Program-made: the position numbers and the translations under genes
Shown: positions 45,698-53,882 of the stretch, in pieces
Numbering within the stretch: the first letter of the stretch is position 1
How the letters are laid out: each line of letters begins with the position of its first letter
The notes under the pieces: model-generated
What the model was told of the DNA's origin: nothing
Databases searched by the model: none
What the model saw: only the letters and a program-made list of their open reading frames with translations
Assembly (NCBI GenBank): GCA_000146855.1
Contig: GL405246.1
Location: forward strand, 145,610-209,125
Origin: [Eubacterium] yurii subsp. margaretiae ATCC 43715
Lineage (GTDB): Bacteria; Bacillota; Clostridia; Peptostreptococcales; Filifactoraceae
DNA: 63,516 nucleotides
Direction: 5' to 3'

Positions 45698-45800
45698 TAC
45701 AAAAACGCTAAGATAAATGGCTATATAAAAAGTTTATTTCTTTATCAAATAGCTATATTTTAAGTGTTTTAGATATAAAAAAATAAAATTTAAAAAACTA

Positions 45801-45829
45801 TTGACATTTATATTCTACTGTTGTAGAAT
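45801..45829 (+). promoter_or_regulatory. Promoter and operator of the three-domain PepSY gene
   Basis: TTGACA (45801-45806), 17-bp spacer, TAGAAT (45824-45829), with ATTCTACTGTTGTAGAAT (45812-45829) identical to the blaI operator. The following GATACCAAATTCGTTAA also matches the blaI leader. Confidence 0.87.
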
Positions 45830-45946
45830 ATGGATATAAAAATTAATATGATACCAAATTCGTTAAAAAGTTAAACAAGTTTCGGTATTATATAAATGGT
45901 TTGTATATTAAGAAATTAAACACTAATTAAGGAGGTTTGTAAGATT

Positions 45947-46792
45947 ATGAAAAAAAATAAGCTTATAAGGAAAATTTCTACACTTTCAGTACTGAGTGTA
46001 ATGGGAGTATCTGCTCTAGTCGGATCATTTAACGCATCAGCAGCAAACAACTATATAGGAGTTGAAAGAGCAAAGGCTATAGCGCTTAAAGATGCAGGAG
46101 TAAGCGGAGTAACATTTGTAAAAGCAAAACTTGACTATGAAGATGGTGTAAGAGTATACGACGTAGAATTCTACAAGGGAAATGTAGAATATGATTACGA
46201 AATAGACGCTGTAACTGGTCAAATCCGTGAGAAAGATTTGGATATAGAAAACTACACTATACCGCAAAAGAAAGAGAAAAAGAATAAGAAAAATAAAAAC
46301 CCAAATAACCCAAATTACACATATGATATCGGAGTAGAAAAGGCAAAAGAAATTGCGCTTAAAGATGCAGGAGTAAGCGGAGTAACATTTGTAAAAGCAA
46401 AGCTTGACTATGAAGACGGCGTAAGAGTATATGACATAGAATTTTACAAAGATAATGTAGAATATGATTATGAAATAGACGCAGCAACAGGTCAAATAAG
46501 AGAAAAAGATTTGGATATAGAAAATTATACTATACCACAAATCAATAACAATAATAACAATAATAACAATAATCCAAATCACACTGCAGATATAGGAATA
46601 GAAAAGGCAAAAGAAATTGCACTTAAAGATGCAGGAGTAAGCGGAGTATTATTTAAAAAAGTTAAAATTGATTATGAAGACGGTGTAAGTGTTTATGAAG
46701 TAGAATTTTACAAAGGTAATGTAGAATATGAATACGAAATCGATGCTGTAACAGGTGAAATCAGAGAAAGAAGCGTAGAAATAGACGATTAA
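45947..46792 (+). CDS. Secreted protein with three PepSY domains
   Basis: 281 aa. Signal peptide MKKNKLIRKISTLSVLSVMGVSALVGSFNASAA with an ASA-type cleavage site, then three PepSY repeats (about residues 36-105, 126-195, 212-280), each GVE+AK.IALKDAGVSGV.F.K.K.DYEDGV.VY..EFYKGNVEY.YEIDA.TG.I. Linkers are Lys/Asn-rich and poly-Asn. Highly similar to the exterior part of the neighbouring M56 protein. Strong AAGGAGG site and a BlaI-type operator. Released PepSY could bind or inhibit the M56 sensor or another protease (inference). Confidence 0.87.
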   Translation: MKKNKLIRKISTLSVLSVMGVSALVGSFNASAANNYIGVERAKAIALKDAGVSGVTFVKAKLDYEDGVRVYDVEFYKGNVEYDYEIDAVTGQIREKDLDIENYTIPQKKEKKNKKNKNPNNPNYTYDIGVEKAKEIALKDAGVSGVTFVKAKLDYEDGVRVYDIEFYKDNVEYDYEIDAATGQIREKDLDIENYTIPQINNNNNNNNNNPNHTADIGIEKAKEIALKDAGVSGVLFKKVKIDYEDGVSVYEVEFYKGNVEYEYEIDAVTGEIRERSVEIDD

Positions 46793-46902
46793 AAACACTA
46801 TTTTACAAACATTCAGCAAAAATTTTCCAATCTCTTCATCAAAGATGCAACAAATAAAATCCAGCTAATAACTATAAAATATATATAAAATAACTGATAT
46901 GT

Positions 46903-46948
46903 AAAACTGTCAGTATTTGTAAGAAAAGCTCTTTTTGATGACAGTTTC
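46903..46948 (+). terminator. Terminator after the three-domain PepSY gene
   Basis: AAAACTGTCA / TGACAGTTT, matching the ends of the flanking units. The T run is short, so termination may be partial. Confidence 0.55.
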
Positions 46949-47062
46949 ATATAAATATGGATTCATAAGTTAATATAGATTTTTTGAATCTGTATCAAGT
47001 ATTAGTATATCTACTATTTTAATTCGTATTACAAATCTGTAATATAAGAATTTTTAAGAGAC

Positions 47063-47106
47063 TTTCTACACATATATTCTACTATTGTAGAATATATGTG
47101 TAGAAA
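47063..47106. promoter_or_regulatory. 44-bp palindromic promoter/operator of the two-domain PepSY gene
   Basis: A perfect inverted repeat with 20-bp arms (TTTCTACACATATATTCTAC and its complement) around TATT. The inner ATTCTACTATTGTAGAAT (47076-47093) is the operator seen at 43044 and 45812. TAGAAT (47088-47093) is the -10 and TCTACA (47065-47070), 17 bp upstream, is a weak -35. Confidence 0.8.
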
Positions 47107-47201
47107 CAAGATACCAAATTCGTTAAGAAATAAAAAAAGTTTTTTGCTATATATTAGTTTTGATAGTAAAAAAATAAGCGTTAAAAGGAGGCTTATATAT
47201 C

Positions 47202-47810
47202 ATGAAAAATAATAAATTTGTAAAAAGAATATCAGCACTTTCAATACTAGGTGTAATGGGATTATCTGTATTGTCAGGATCATTTAATGCATCAGCAGCA
47301 AACAACTATATAGGAGTTGAAAAGGCTAAATCTATAGCACTTAGAGATGCAGGAGTAAGCGGAGTAACATTTGTAACAGCTAAGCTTGAAACTGAAGACG
47401 GTGTGAAAGTATATGATGTAGAGTTTTACAAAGGTAATGTGGAATATGACTATGAAATAGACGCCATAACAGGCAAGATACTTGAAAAAGATAAGGATAT
47501 AGAAAACTTTTCTATTCCTAAAAAGAAGACAACAACAAATAAGCAAACAACGAAGAAACAAACAACAAAATCAAAAGCAAAGACTACAACTAAGAAAGCT
47601 GCCAAAGATATAGGAGTTGAAAAAGCAAAATCTATAGCTCTTAAGGATGCAGGCGTAAGTGATGTAATATTTACAAAGGCTAAAGTTGACTATGAAGATG
47701 GAGTAAAGGTGTATGACATAGAGTTTCGTAAAGGAAACATTGAGTATGAATATGAAATTGACGTAGAAACAGGCAATATTCGTGAAAGAAGCTCAGAGGT
47801 ATATGACTAA
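47202..47810 (+). CDS. Secreted protein with two PepSY domains
   Basis: 202 aa. Signal peptide MKNNKFVKRISALSILGVMGLSVLSGSFNASAA, two PepSY domains (about residues 36-105 and 134-200), joined by a Thr/Lys-rich linker (TTTNKQTTKKQTTKSKAKTTTKK). The DNA before the start (AGCGTTAAAAGGAGGCTTAT) is nearly identical to coding DNA inside the M56-PepSY gene (44473-44492), where it encodes Ser-Val-Lys-Arg-Arg-Leu. That suggests origin from the 3' end of the sensor gene. Likely exported; role as for the 45947 protein. Confidence 0.87.
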   Translation: MKNNKFVKRISALSILGVMGLSVLSGSFNASAANNYIGVEKAKSIALRDAGVSGVTFVTAKLETEDGVKVYDVEFYKGNVEYDYEIDAITGKILEKDKDIENFSIPKKKTTTNKQTTKKQTTKSKAKTTTKKAAKDIGVEKAKSIALKDAGVSDVIFTKAKVDYEDGVKVYDIEFRKGNIEYEYEIDVETGNIRERSSEVYD

Positions 47811-48028
47811 AAAATACCCTAATCTAAGTATTTAGCAAAAAATTCAATATCTTCATAAATATGCAACAACTATAAATTCAAATAATAGCTTTATACTAAT
47901 ATATTCTTAATTAGCGGATAGATTTGAATATAATGTTGTCTGATGTGATATTTGAATAATTATAATTAATATTAAAAAGCAAGATTATCCATATTTGAAA
48001 AAAGTTTAGTATATTAAAATAATTGACT

Positions 48029-48078
48029 AAAAACTGTCGGCATTTTAGGTAAAGACCTATGTGCTGACAGTTTTTTTA
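48029..48078 (+). terminator. Terminator after the two-domain PepSY gene
   Basis: AAAACTGTCGGCA / TGCTGACAGTTTTTTT with an inner AGGT..ACCT pairing. Related to the terminators at 45651 and 46903. Confidence 0.8.
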
Positions 48079-48108
48079 TATAAAGTCTAATATACTATTT
48101 TATAATAA

Positions 48109-48337
48109 ACTCAACTTTCCCACTAAAATTGTAGTAATTATAATTGAAATTTAAACATAAATTGATTTTTTAATATACTACTTGATACGAAATTTTCTTA
48201 ATAGTATTTATTGAAATTTGCATATTTATCAAAAAAATGAAAACACTGAAAAAACTATGTCAAGTGTAATGATATATTTTAAAAATATACTCAAATTTCA
48301 ATGTTTTTAATGTGTATTTCATGTGGTAAAGTTGAGT
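48109..48337. mobile_element. 229-bp inverted-repeat element, right copy
   Basis: Same length and reverse orientation to 42122-42350. Starts ACTCAACTTTCCCACTAAAA and ends GGTAAAGTTGAGT. Followed by ACTT, matching the base run just left of the other copy. Inner flanks do not match, so the direct repeat belongs to the outer pair. Confidence 0.75.
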
Positions 48338-48369
48338 ACTTGACAAATGACTTCATAATTAAATCAGGC

Positions 48370-48630
48370 TTATTTTTGTGAGAAATGTCTTATTATATTG
48401 TCTGTGTCAAATCCTATACTGTCGTCATCAAGTAAAAAGCACGGCACTCCTACATAGCCTTCCTTTTTTATGTCTATAAACTCATCTCTATTATCTCTTA
48501 GGTGTAAGAATTCTTTCATCTTAGGCATAGATTTAGTAATTTCCACATAGTCGTAAGAAATTCCAGCATTTTTAAGCCTTTCAAAGGCGTCTACACAATC
48601 ATGACAAAGAGGCGTTCCATATAATTTCAT
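48370..48630 (-). CDS. Glutaredoxin-like thiol protein
   Basis: 86 aa thioredoxin fold. Active-site motif CHDC near the N-terminus (KLYGTPLCHDCVDAFERLKNAGISYDYVEI) and the cis-proline segment GVPCFLLDDD. Likely reduces small disulfides or mixed thiols; family members of this type in Clostridia are mostly uncharacterised. AAAGGAGATACT precedes the ATG. Stands alone beside the right 229-bp element. Confidence 0.85.
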   Translation of the reverse strand: MKLYGTPLCHDCVDAFERLKNAGISYDYVEITKSMPKMKEFLHLRDNRDEFIDIKKEGYVGVPCFLLDDDSIGFDTDNIIRHFSQK

Positions 48631-48987
48631 AGTATCTCCTTTATATAATAATAAATTCTTATAAATTTTGTATACTTAGTTTAAAATCAACCAATACTAA
48701 AAGTCTTTATACTAATATTTTTATTCATTCATCGAAAAATAATAAAGAATTTTTTTTGAATGTAAAATAAGTTTAATATTTTCAAAAAAGATAAAAATAC
48801 CCATAATTCTAAGAAATTTTAGTATTGTATCGCTTTTTATACTGCATAATTGAAGAATGTTTGCTTATTTTCTTGCAAGCATAGTTAAAGTAAGGATGTA
48901 TAAAAGTAATTTTTCCAACATTGTATTAACTTTTTGTGCTAACTATTGTTTATTATAAGAATAATCTAACATTTTAAATAATACAGG

Positions 48988-49500
48988 CTATATAATTTCT
49001 ATTTGGCAGGCTCTCATAGCGTCAAGTGCAGTATTATGAGATTTTTCGCTGACTCCTGCACAGCATGATGAGTCCACTGTTATTTTCACTTCCGGTAAGA
49101 AGGTCTTGACCGTCATAGCATTTGATATTACACAGATATCAGTGCAAAGTCCGACGAATACTATCTGCTCTATATTTTCGACCTTGTTGATGTCAAGCAG
49201 TCTTTGGATAAGGACAGGAGAGCCGAAAGAAGGCTTTTCTATGACTTCGCAGTCCTTGGTATTTAGACTTGGATTTATCTTGTGACCGTCTGTATCCTTT
49301 ATGCAGTGTCTTACAGGGAGGTTTTTTCCCTCTTGCGTGTCAAGGTAGTTATCACTGTGAGTATCTTGAGTAAAGATGATTTTTCCGTCAAAATTCTCTA
49401 TCTTATTTTTTACATTTTCAACAATCTTTTGTGCTTGAACACTGCCTAAAGCTCCGTCAATAAAGTCGTTTTGCATATCAACTACAACAAGTATTTTCAT
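48988..49500 (-). CDS. pncA: Nicotinamidase-like cysteine hydrolase
   Basis: 170 aa isochorismatase-fold hydrolase. VVDMQNDFIDGAL gives the catalytic Asp, FTQDTHSDNYL and NLPVRHCI the metal-site region of nicotinamidases, and VFVGLCTDICVISNA the catalytic Cys. Together with LPVRHC and KPSFGSP it fits nicotinamidase (nicotinamide to nicotinate) better than other family members. It would feed pncB at 33611. AAAGGAG precedes the ATG. Gene symbol is by similarity. Confidence 0.82.
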   Translation of the reverse strand: MKILVVVDMQNDFIDGALGSVQAQKIVENVKNKIENFDGKIIFTQDTHSDNYLDTQEGKNLPVRHCIKDTDGHKINPSLNTKDCEVIEKPSFGSPVLIQRLLDINKVENIEQIVFVGLCTDICVISNAMTVKTFLPEVKITVDSSCCAGVSEKSHNTALDAMRACQIEII

Positions 49501-49848
49501 TTTTTCTCCTTTTTTTAATTAAAAAAATCTTTTGGAATTGAAATATATTATAATGCTCAATTTTTTTATATTTTTCATCTAATATATTTTACTCTATTAT
49601 ATATTTTTATACAAATATTCTTTAAATTAGTGGATAAAATTTTCAAAATATTATTACTTTGTCTATGCTCTGCTTTGCTTATACTTCTGATTATCAAATT
49701 AGAATCTTCATAATTTATAGAAGACTTTAGTATTAAATTAATTTAGAACAAGAAGAAATTCTAATTCAAGTCATGACAGATATAAAGAAGTTTTATCGTA
49801 TGTATAGCAAATTACCTTGTAATCTGCTATTATATCGAAAATGTAGTT

Positions 49849-50259
49849 CTATTTGTCATATAGGCAAAAGCTTGCTATCTCGTCTAATTTTGCAAAGTCT
49901 TTTATTATATATAGATATCCTATCAAGGCTTCAAATCCTGTGGCATAGTTATAGTCTTGTATATCGGCATTTTTGGGTGGATTGCTTGCACTGTTGCGTC
50001 CACGCAGTACGACATCCCACATTTTTTCATCTATTATATCATTGTCTTTTAAGTCTTTGACCATTTGAGCCTGAGATTTCGCCTTTACCAGACCTGTGGA
50101 GATATGATGGAGTTTGTTGACTTTTGAATGCTTGTTTTTAAATATTACAAAATTCCTCACATACATCTCCCATACACTGTCGCCTATGTAGGCGAGTGAC
50201 AGTGTATTGATAGAGTTTACATCACTTGGACTTATTTGATTTATTATATTTTCGACCAT
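49849..50259 (-). CDS. mrnC: Mini-ribonuclease III
   Basis: 136 aa RNase III catalytic domain without a double-stranded RNA-binding domain. In Bacillus it trims the ends of 23S rRNA. Motifs: LSLAYIGDSVWEMYVRN (catalytic Asp), SAQAQ-like KSQAQMVKDL, VVLRGRNS and GFEALIGYLYI (second acidic site). Its start overlaps the 3' end of cysS by 16 bp, the usual Firmicute order cysS-mrnC. Confidence 0.93.
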   Translation of the reverse strand: MVENIINQISPSDVNSINTLSLAYIGDSVWEMYVRNFVIFKNKHSKVNKLHHISTGLVKAKSQAQMVKDLKDNDIIDEKMWDVVLRGRNSASNPPKNADIQDYNYATGFEALIGYLYIIKDFAKLDEIASFCLYDK

Positions 50260-51644
50260 TGAGTACCTTGCCTTGTATCCTTTATTTCTATTCCCATTTT
50301 CCTTAGTTCTTCTCTGATTTCATCAGCCTTTGCAAAATCTTTTGATTTTTTAGCCTGATTTCTAAGTTCTATAAGCTCTTCTATCTTGCTTGTATCTTGC
50401 TCCTCAGCCTTTTCATTGTTTGCAATATTTAACACTGCTGTAAGTTCGTTTAGCATAGATAGAATGCTTTGTACGAATGTCTTTGATGAATTTTCATTCA
50501 CGCTTGTATTTGCAAGTTTTACCAGGTCAAATATCGCAGTGATTGCGTCTGCTGTGTTGAGGTCATCGTTCATCTTTTCTATAAATGTTGATTTTATTGC
50601 CTGAACATTTTCAAGTATATCTTTTTCTTCTTGACTTACTTCCTTGTCCTGTGATTTTTGTAGTGAGAAGTCCAAAGACGACTTACAGTTTTTGATTCTG
50701 TCCAATGAGCTCTTGGCTGAGTCCAGCAAATCTTTGCTGTAGTTTATAGGGCTTCTGTAGTGTGATGTCAGCATGAAAAATCTCAGTACATCCCCGTCAT
50801 AGACTTTTAGTACATCTCTTACAGTGAAGAAATTACCTAATGACTTGCTCATCTTCACATTGTCTATATTGATGTAGCCGTTGTGCATCCAGTAATTGGC
50901 AAAGGTACATCCGTTTTTACATTCGCTTTGCGCTATTTCATTTTCATGATGAGGAAATATCAAGTCTTGTCCGCCCGAGTGTATGTCTATGTTTGCACCG
51001 AGATATTTATTGCTCATTACAGAGCATTCAATATGCCAGCCCGGTCTACCTACACCCCATGGTGAGTCCCAGCCTATTTCGCCCTCTTTTTTCTCCTTCC
51101 AAAGTGCAAAGTCAAGAGGGGATTTTTTTTGCTCATTTACATCTATTCTTGCGCCTGATATTAGCTCATCTATGTTTTTATGAGACAATTTGCCGTATTC
51201 ATCAAATTTTTTGACTTCGAAATACACGTCGCCACCAAGCACATAGGCAAAGCCCTTGTCTATAAGATCTTGTATAAAGCCTATTATTTCTTTTATATTT
51301 TCTGTAACTCTCGGGTGTACTGTAGCCTTTCTTATGCCTATTGCTGCAGCGTCTTTGTAGTATTCGTCAATGTATTTATCTGCTACTTCTATGGCTGATA
51401 TGCCTTCTTCGTTGGCTTTTTTGATTATCTTGTCATCAACGTCGGTGAAGTTTTGGACAAATGTAACCTCATAGCCGATGTATTCGAGGTAGTTTCTAAG
51501 AACGTCAAAGACTATGAAAGGTCTTGCATTTCCAATGTGAAAATAGTTGTATACGGTAGGTCCGCATGAGTACATCTTGACCTTGCCTTTTTCTATTTCG
51601 TGAAACTCTTCCTTTTTCATAGTCATGGTGTTGTAGATTTTCAT
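50244..51644 (-). CDS. cysS: Cysteine-tRNA ligase
   Basis: 466 aa class I tRNA synthetase. CGPTVYNYFHIGNARPF holds the HIGH motif and the first zinc Cys, HIECSVMS and GGQDLIFPHHENEIAQSE the other zinc ligands, and NVKMSKSLGNF is KMSKS. The ORF opens at 51674, but CGGAGG before ATG at 51644 and homology favour the shorter form. The 400-bp upstream region shows no T-box core sequence. Operon cysS-mrnC. Confidence 0.95.
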   Translation of the reverse strand: MKIYNTMTMKKEEFHEIEKGKVKMYSCGPTVYNYFHIGNARPFIVFDVLRNYLEYIGYEVTFVQNFTDVDDKIIKKANEEGISAIEVADKYIDEYYKDAAAIGIRKATVHPRVTENIKEIIGFIQDLIDKGFAYVLGGDVYFEVKKFDEYGKLSHKNIDELISGARIDVNEQKKSPLDFALWKEKKEGEIGWDSPWGVGRPGWHIECSVMSNKYLGANIDIHSGGQDLIFPHHENEIAQSECKNGCTFANYWMHNGYINIDNVKMSKSLGNFFTVRDVLKVYDGDVLRFFMLTSHYRSPINYSKDLLDSAKSSLDRIKNCKSSLDFSLQKSQDKEVSQEEKDILENVQAIKSTFIEKMNDDLNTADAITAIFDLVKLANTSVNENSSKTFVQSILSMLNELTAVLNIANNEKAEEQDTSKIEELIELRNQAKKSKDFAKADEIREELRKMGIEIKDTRQGTQWSKI

Positions 51645-51846
51645 GATTAACCTCCGTCTGTTTATTTTAAGCAAAATCTTATCAATTTACTAAAGATATA
51701 TGCAAATCAATCCTTAAGTTTTAATTTTAATAAATATAGTTAATTTCATACTAATTGTTTAATAACAAAGAGTATAAATTTAATACGAATAACTCATTAA
51801 ATAGTCATTTACTATATTATACATAATTTTTGAAATGTGTATTAAT

Positions 51847-51968
51847 GCCTAAAATCTAATAAAAAAATGTATAGAATATTTTCGTTATATTTAGAGCGAA
51901 ACTTAAATAGTATACAATTTTTCAAACAATGAATGAATATTATCCATAGATTAAATAGATAATAGTAT
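51847..51968. repeat. R2 repeat, copy 3
   Basis: About 122 bp between the cysS start and the terminator at 52036. Left end CCTAAAATCTAATAAAAAAA is degraded; right end GATTAAATAGATAATAGTAT is well kept. Confidence 0.5.
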
Positions 51969-52035
51969 AAAATAATATTAGTATCAGCATTATTTTCAAT
52001 GATTTATAAATTATATCACAAAAAAATAAATAAAA

Positions 52036-52065
52036 AAAGCACATCGTAAGAATATGATGTGCTTT
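52036..52065 (-). terminator. Terminator of the 52100 gene
   Basis: AAAGCACATC / GATGTGCTTT with a ten-base loop; minus strand continues with Ts. Confidence 0.87.
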
Positions 52066-52099
52066 GTAAATCAATTATTTAAAATTTTGGAAAAATCTC

Positions 52100-53746
52100 C
52101 TACTTTGTAAGTGTTACTGTTCTTGTATCTTTATTCCAGTCAGTCTTTGCACCTACTGCATTTGCTACAAGTGCCACAGGCAAGAATGTTCTTGCATCCT
52201 TTATTTCAGGAGCTGAGTCGAGAGTTACTTTTTTGCCGTTTACTAACATTGTAGTATTTCCTATAGTCAATATTACAGTGTCTTTGTTGTCTTTTGAAGT
52301 AAGTGTTACTGTGCTTGTCTTTGCATCCCAGCCAACGTTCATATCAAGAGATTCAGATACGGCTCTTACAGGTAGCATAGTTCTTGATGATTTGATATAT
52401 GGAGCTACATCTAGAGTTAGAGGGTTTCCATCTACTGAATAAGCTTTGTTGTCTATTACAAATACGACTTTCTTTTCAGTTTTTTCAGGTTTCTTATCTT
52501 TACTGTCGTCTTTTGGTGTAGTGCCAATAGATGCTGCATTTACAGAAAATGCGTTCAAACTTGCTATAACAGTCTTTGGATCTTTGTCATTTACAAGGTT
52601 CATCTTATATGAGCCGTCATAAGCAAATCTGTCAAGAGATACTTGCACGCCCTTTATAATTATCTTTGATGCCTTAGTAGATGTTTGGTCTACTTTGAAT
52701 TTCAAAGTGTTGTCCTTTGATACCGGAGTGCTTACAACTATGTTGCCATCTGTAGGAGATATGCTCATATTGCTAAATGAAAGTCCTTTGTAGCTAGGAT
52801 CAACATTTATAGTGTAATCACCTTTTGCAAGAGAACCTGCAGCTGTTTCAGTTATTACTATGTCTTTCAAAGCTTGATTTGCAGTGCCAAGAGTAAGTTC
52901 GTCCAATGCTCTTTCTTGAACAGTTACACCTTGGTATACATTGGCAACTACAGCTGATACGTCTTTGATTCCTTGTCCTTCAAGAGAGGCTTTTATTTCA
53001 CCTGTATAGTTTCTTTTAGGTGTGATGTCCATCTTTATTATCCATTTATTCTTAGTATCAAATTTTTCGTCTAGTTTAAATTCAACATAAGAATCTTCAG
53101 TCTTTACAACTGTAAGAGGATCATATCCGCTGTCTTGAGTTATCTTTACACTGTCTTTGTCAATTGTTGCATTGTCAAAAACTATATCATACATTTGATT
53201 AGGAAGTAGTGAGTTTTCAATTAATTCACCGAATTGAATTTCTACAGGTAACTTAGTATTTGTTGCTACTTCTTTTTTAGTTGCAGTAAAAGACGCTGCG
53301 AAGTCTGCTACCTTAGCTATTTCTACAGATTCTTCCTTGTCGTTTGAGTTGATAGGAGTAACAGCTACTGTAATATTGCCCTTAGGTACACTTCTATCAA
53401 GGTCAATCACAGGTAGGATGTAGAAGCTATCTTCAACATCTTTACTTGTAGTAAGTTCAAATGTCATGACATTGCCATTTATGGTAGGTTTGTATTTTCC
53501 GTTTACCATAGTTTTTTCGTTCCACTTGATATTTGATGGGAGCTTAAATTCAAATTTTGCCTTTTCATCCCAGTCAGCTTTTGCATTTTCTTTCACTTCA
53601 ATCTTGCCTATAGTTTGGTCGGCAGTATTTCCAACGTTCATCATTTTTTCGACCTTTATAGTCTTGAGCCCGTCAGCAAATGCCATTCCACTCAACATAG
53701 TTGCTGTTACAGCCATAGCGGACATTCCTGCAAAGAATTTTTTCAT
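52100..53746 (-). CDS. Secreted stalk-domain protein (copper amine oxidase N-like)
   Basis: 548 aa. Signal peptide MKKFFAGMSAMAVTATMLSGMAFADG, a long beta-rich region of unknown family (about 30-420), a Lys/Asp-rich linker, then a copper-amine-oxidase N-like domain (about 430-548: VVFVIDNKAYSVDGNPLTLDVAPYIKSSRTMLPVRAVSESLDMNVGWDAKTSTVTL and a second half ending TDWNKDTRTVTLTK). Such domains decorate Clostridia surface proteins and may bind wall components. AAAGGATTAG favours ATG at 53746. Function unknown. Confidence 0.85.
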   Translation of the reverse strand: MKKFFAGMSAMAVTATMLSGMAFADGLKTIKVEKMMNVGNTADQTIGKIEVKENAKADWDEKAKFEFKLPSNIKWNEKTMVNGKYKPTINGNVMTFELTTSKDVEDSFYILPVIDLDRSVPKGNITVAVTPINSNDKEESVEIAKVADFAASFTATKKEVATNTKLPVEIQFGELIENSLLPNQMYDIVFDNATIDKDSVKITQDSGYDPLTVVKTEDSYVEFKLDEKFDTKNKWIIKMDITPKRNYTGEIKASLEGQGIKDVSAVVANVYQGVTVQERALDELTLGTANQALKDIVITETAAGSLAKGDYTINVDPSYKGLSFSNMSISPTDGNIVVSTPVSKDNTLKFKVDQTSTKASKIIIKGVQVSLDRFAYDGSYKMNLVNDKDPKTVIASLNAFSVNAASIGTTPKDDSKDKKPEKTEKKVVFVIDNKAYSVDGNPLTLDVAPYIKSSRTMLPVRAVSESLDMNVGWDAKTSTVTLTSKDNKDTVILTIGNTTMLVNGKKVTLDSAPEIKDARTFLPVALVANAVGAKTDWNKDTRTVTLTK

Positions 53747-53882
53747 ATTTTCTAATCCTTTCATTAATTATGTACTCGAAGTACAATAAAAAAATACAAA
53801 TAAAAATTACAAATTTAACTGATACTATTCTACACCAATAAAGGAGTTTTGAATATTAAAATTAAATTACAAATAAGTAGTA

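Noticed and set aside
51645..52030. T-box leader upstream of cysS
   Set aside because: No match to the conserved T-box core or a terminator/antiterminator pair could be found on the minus strand; the region holds an R2 element.
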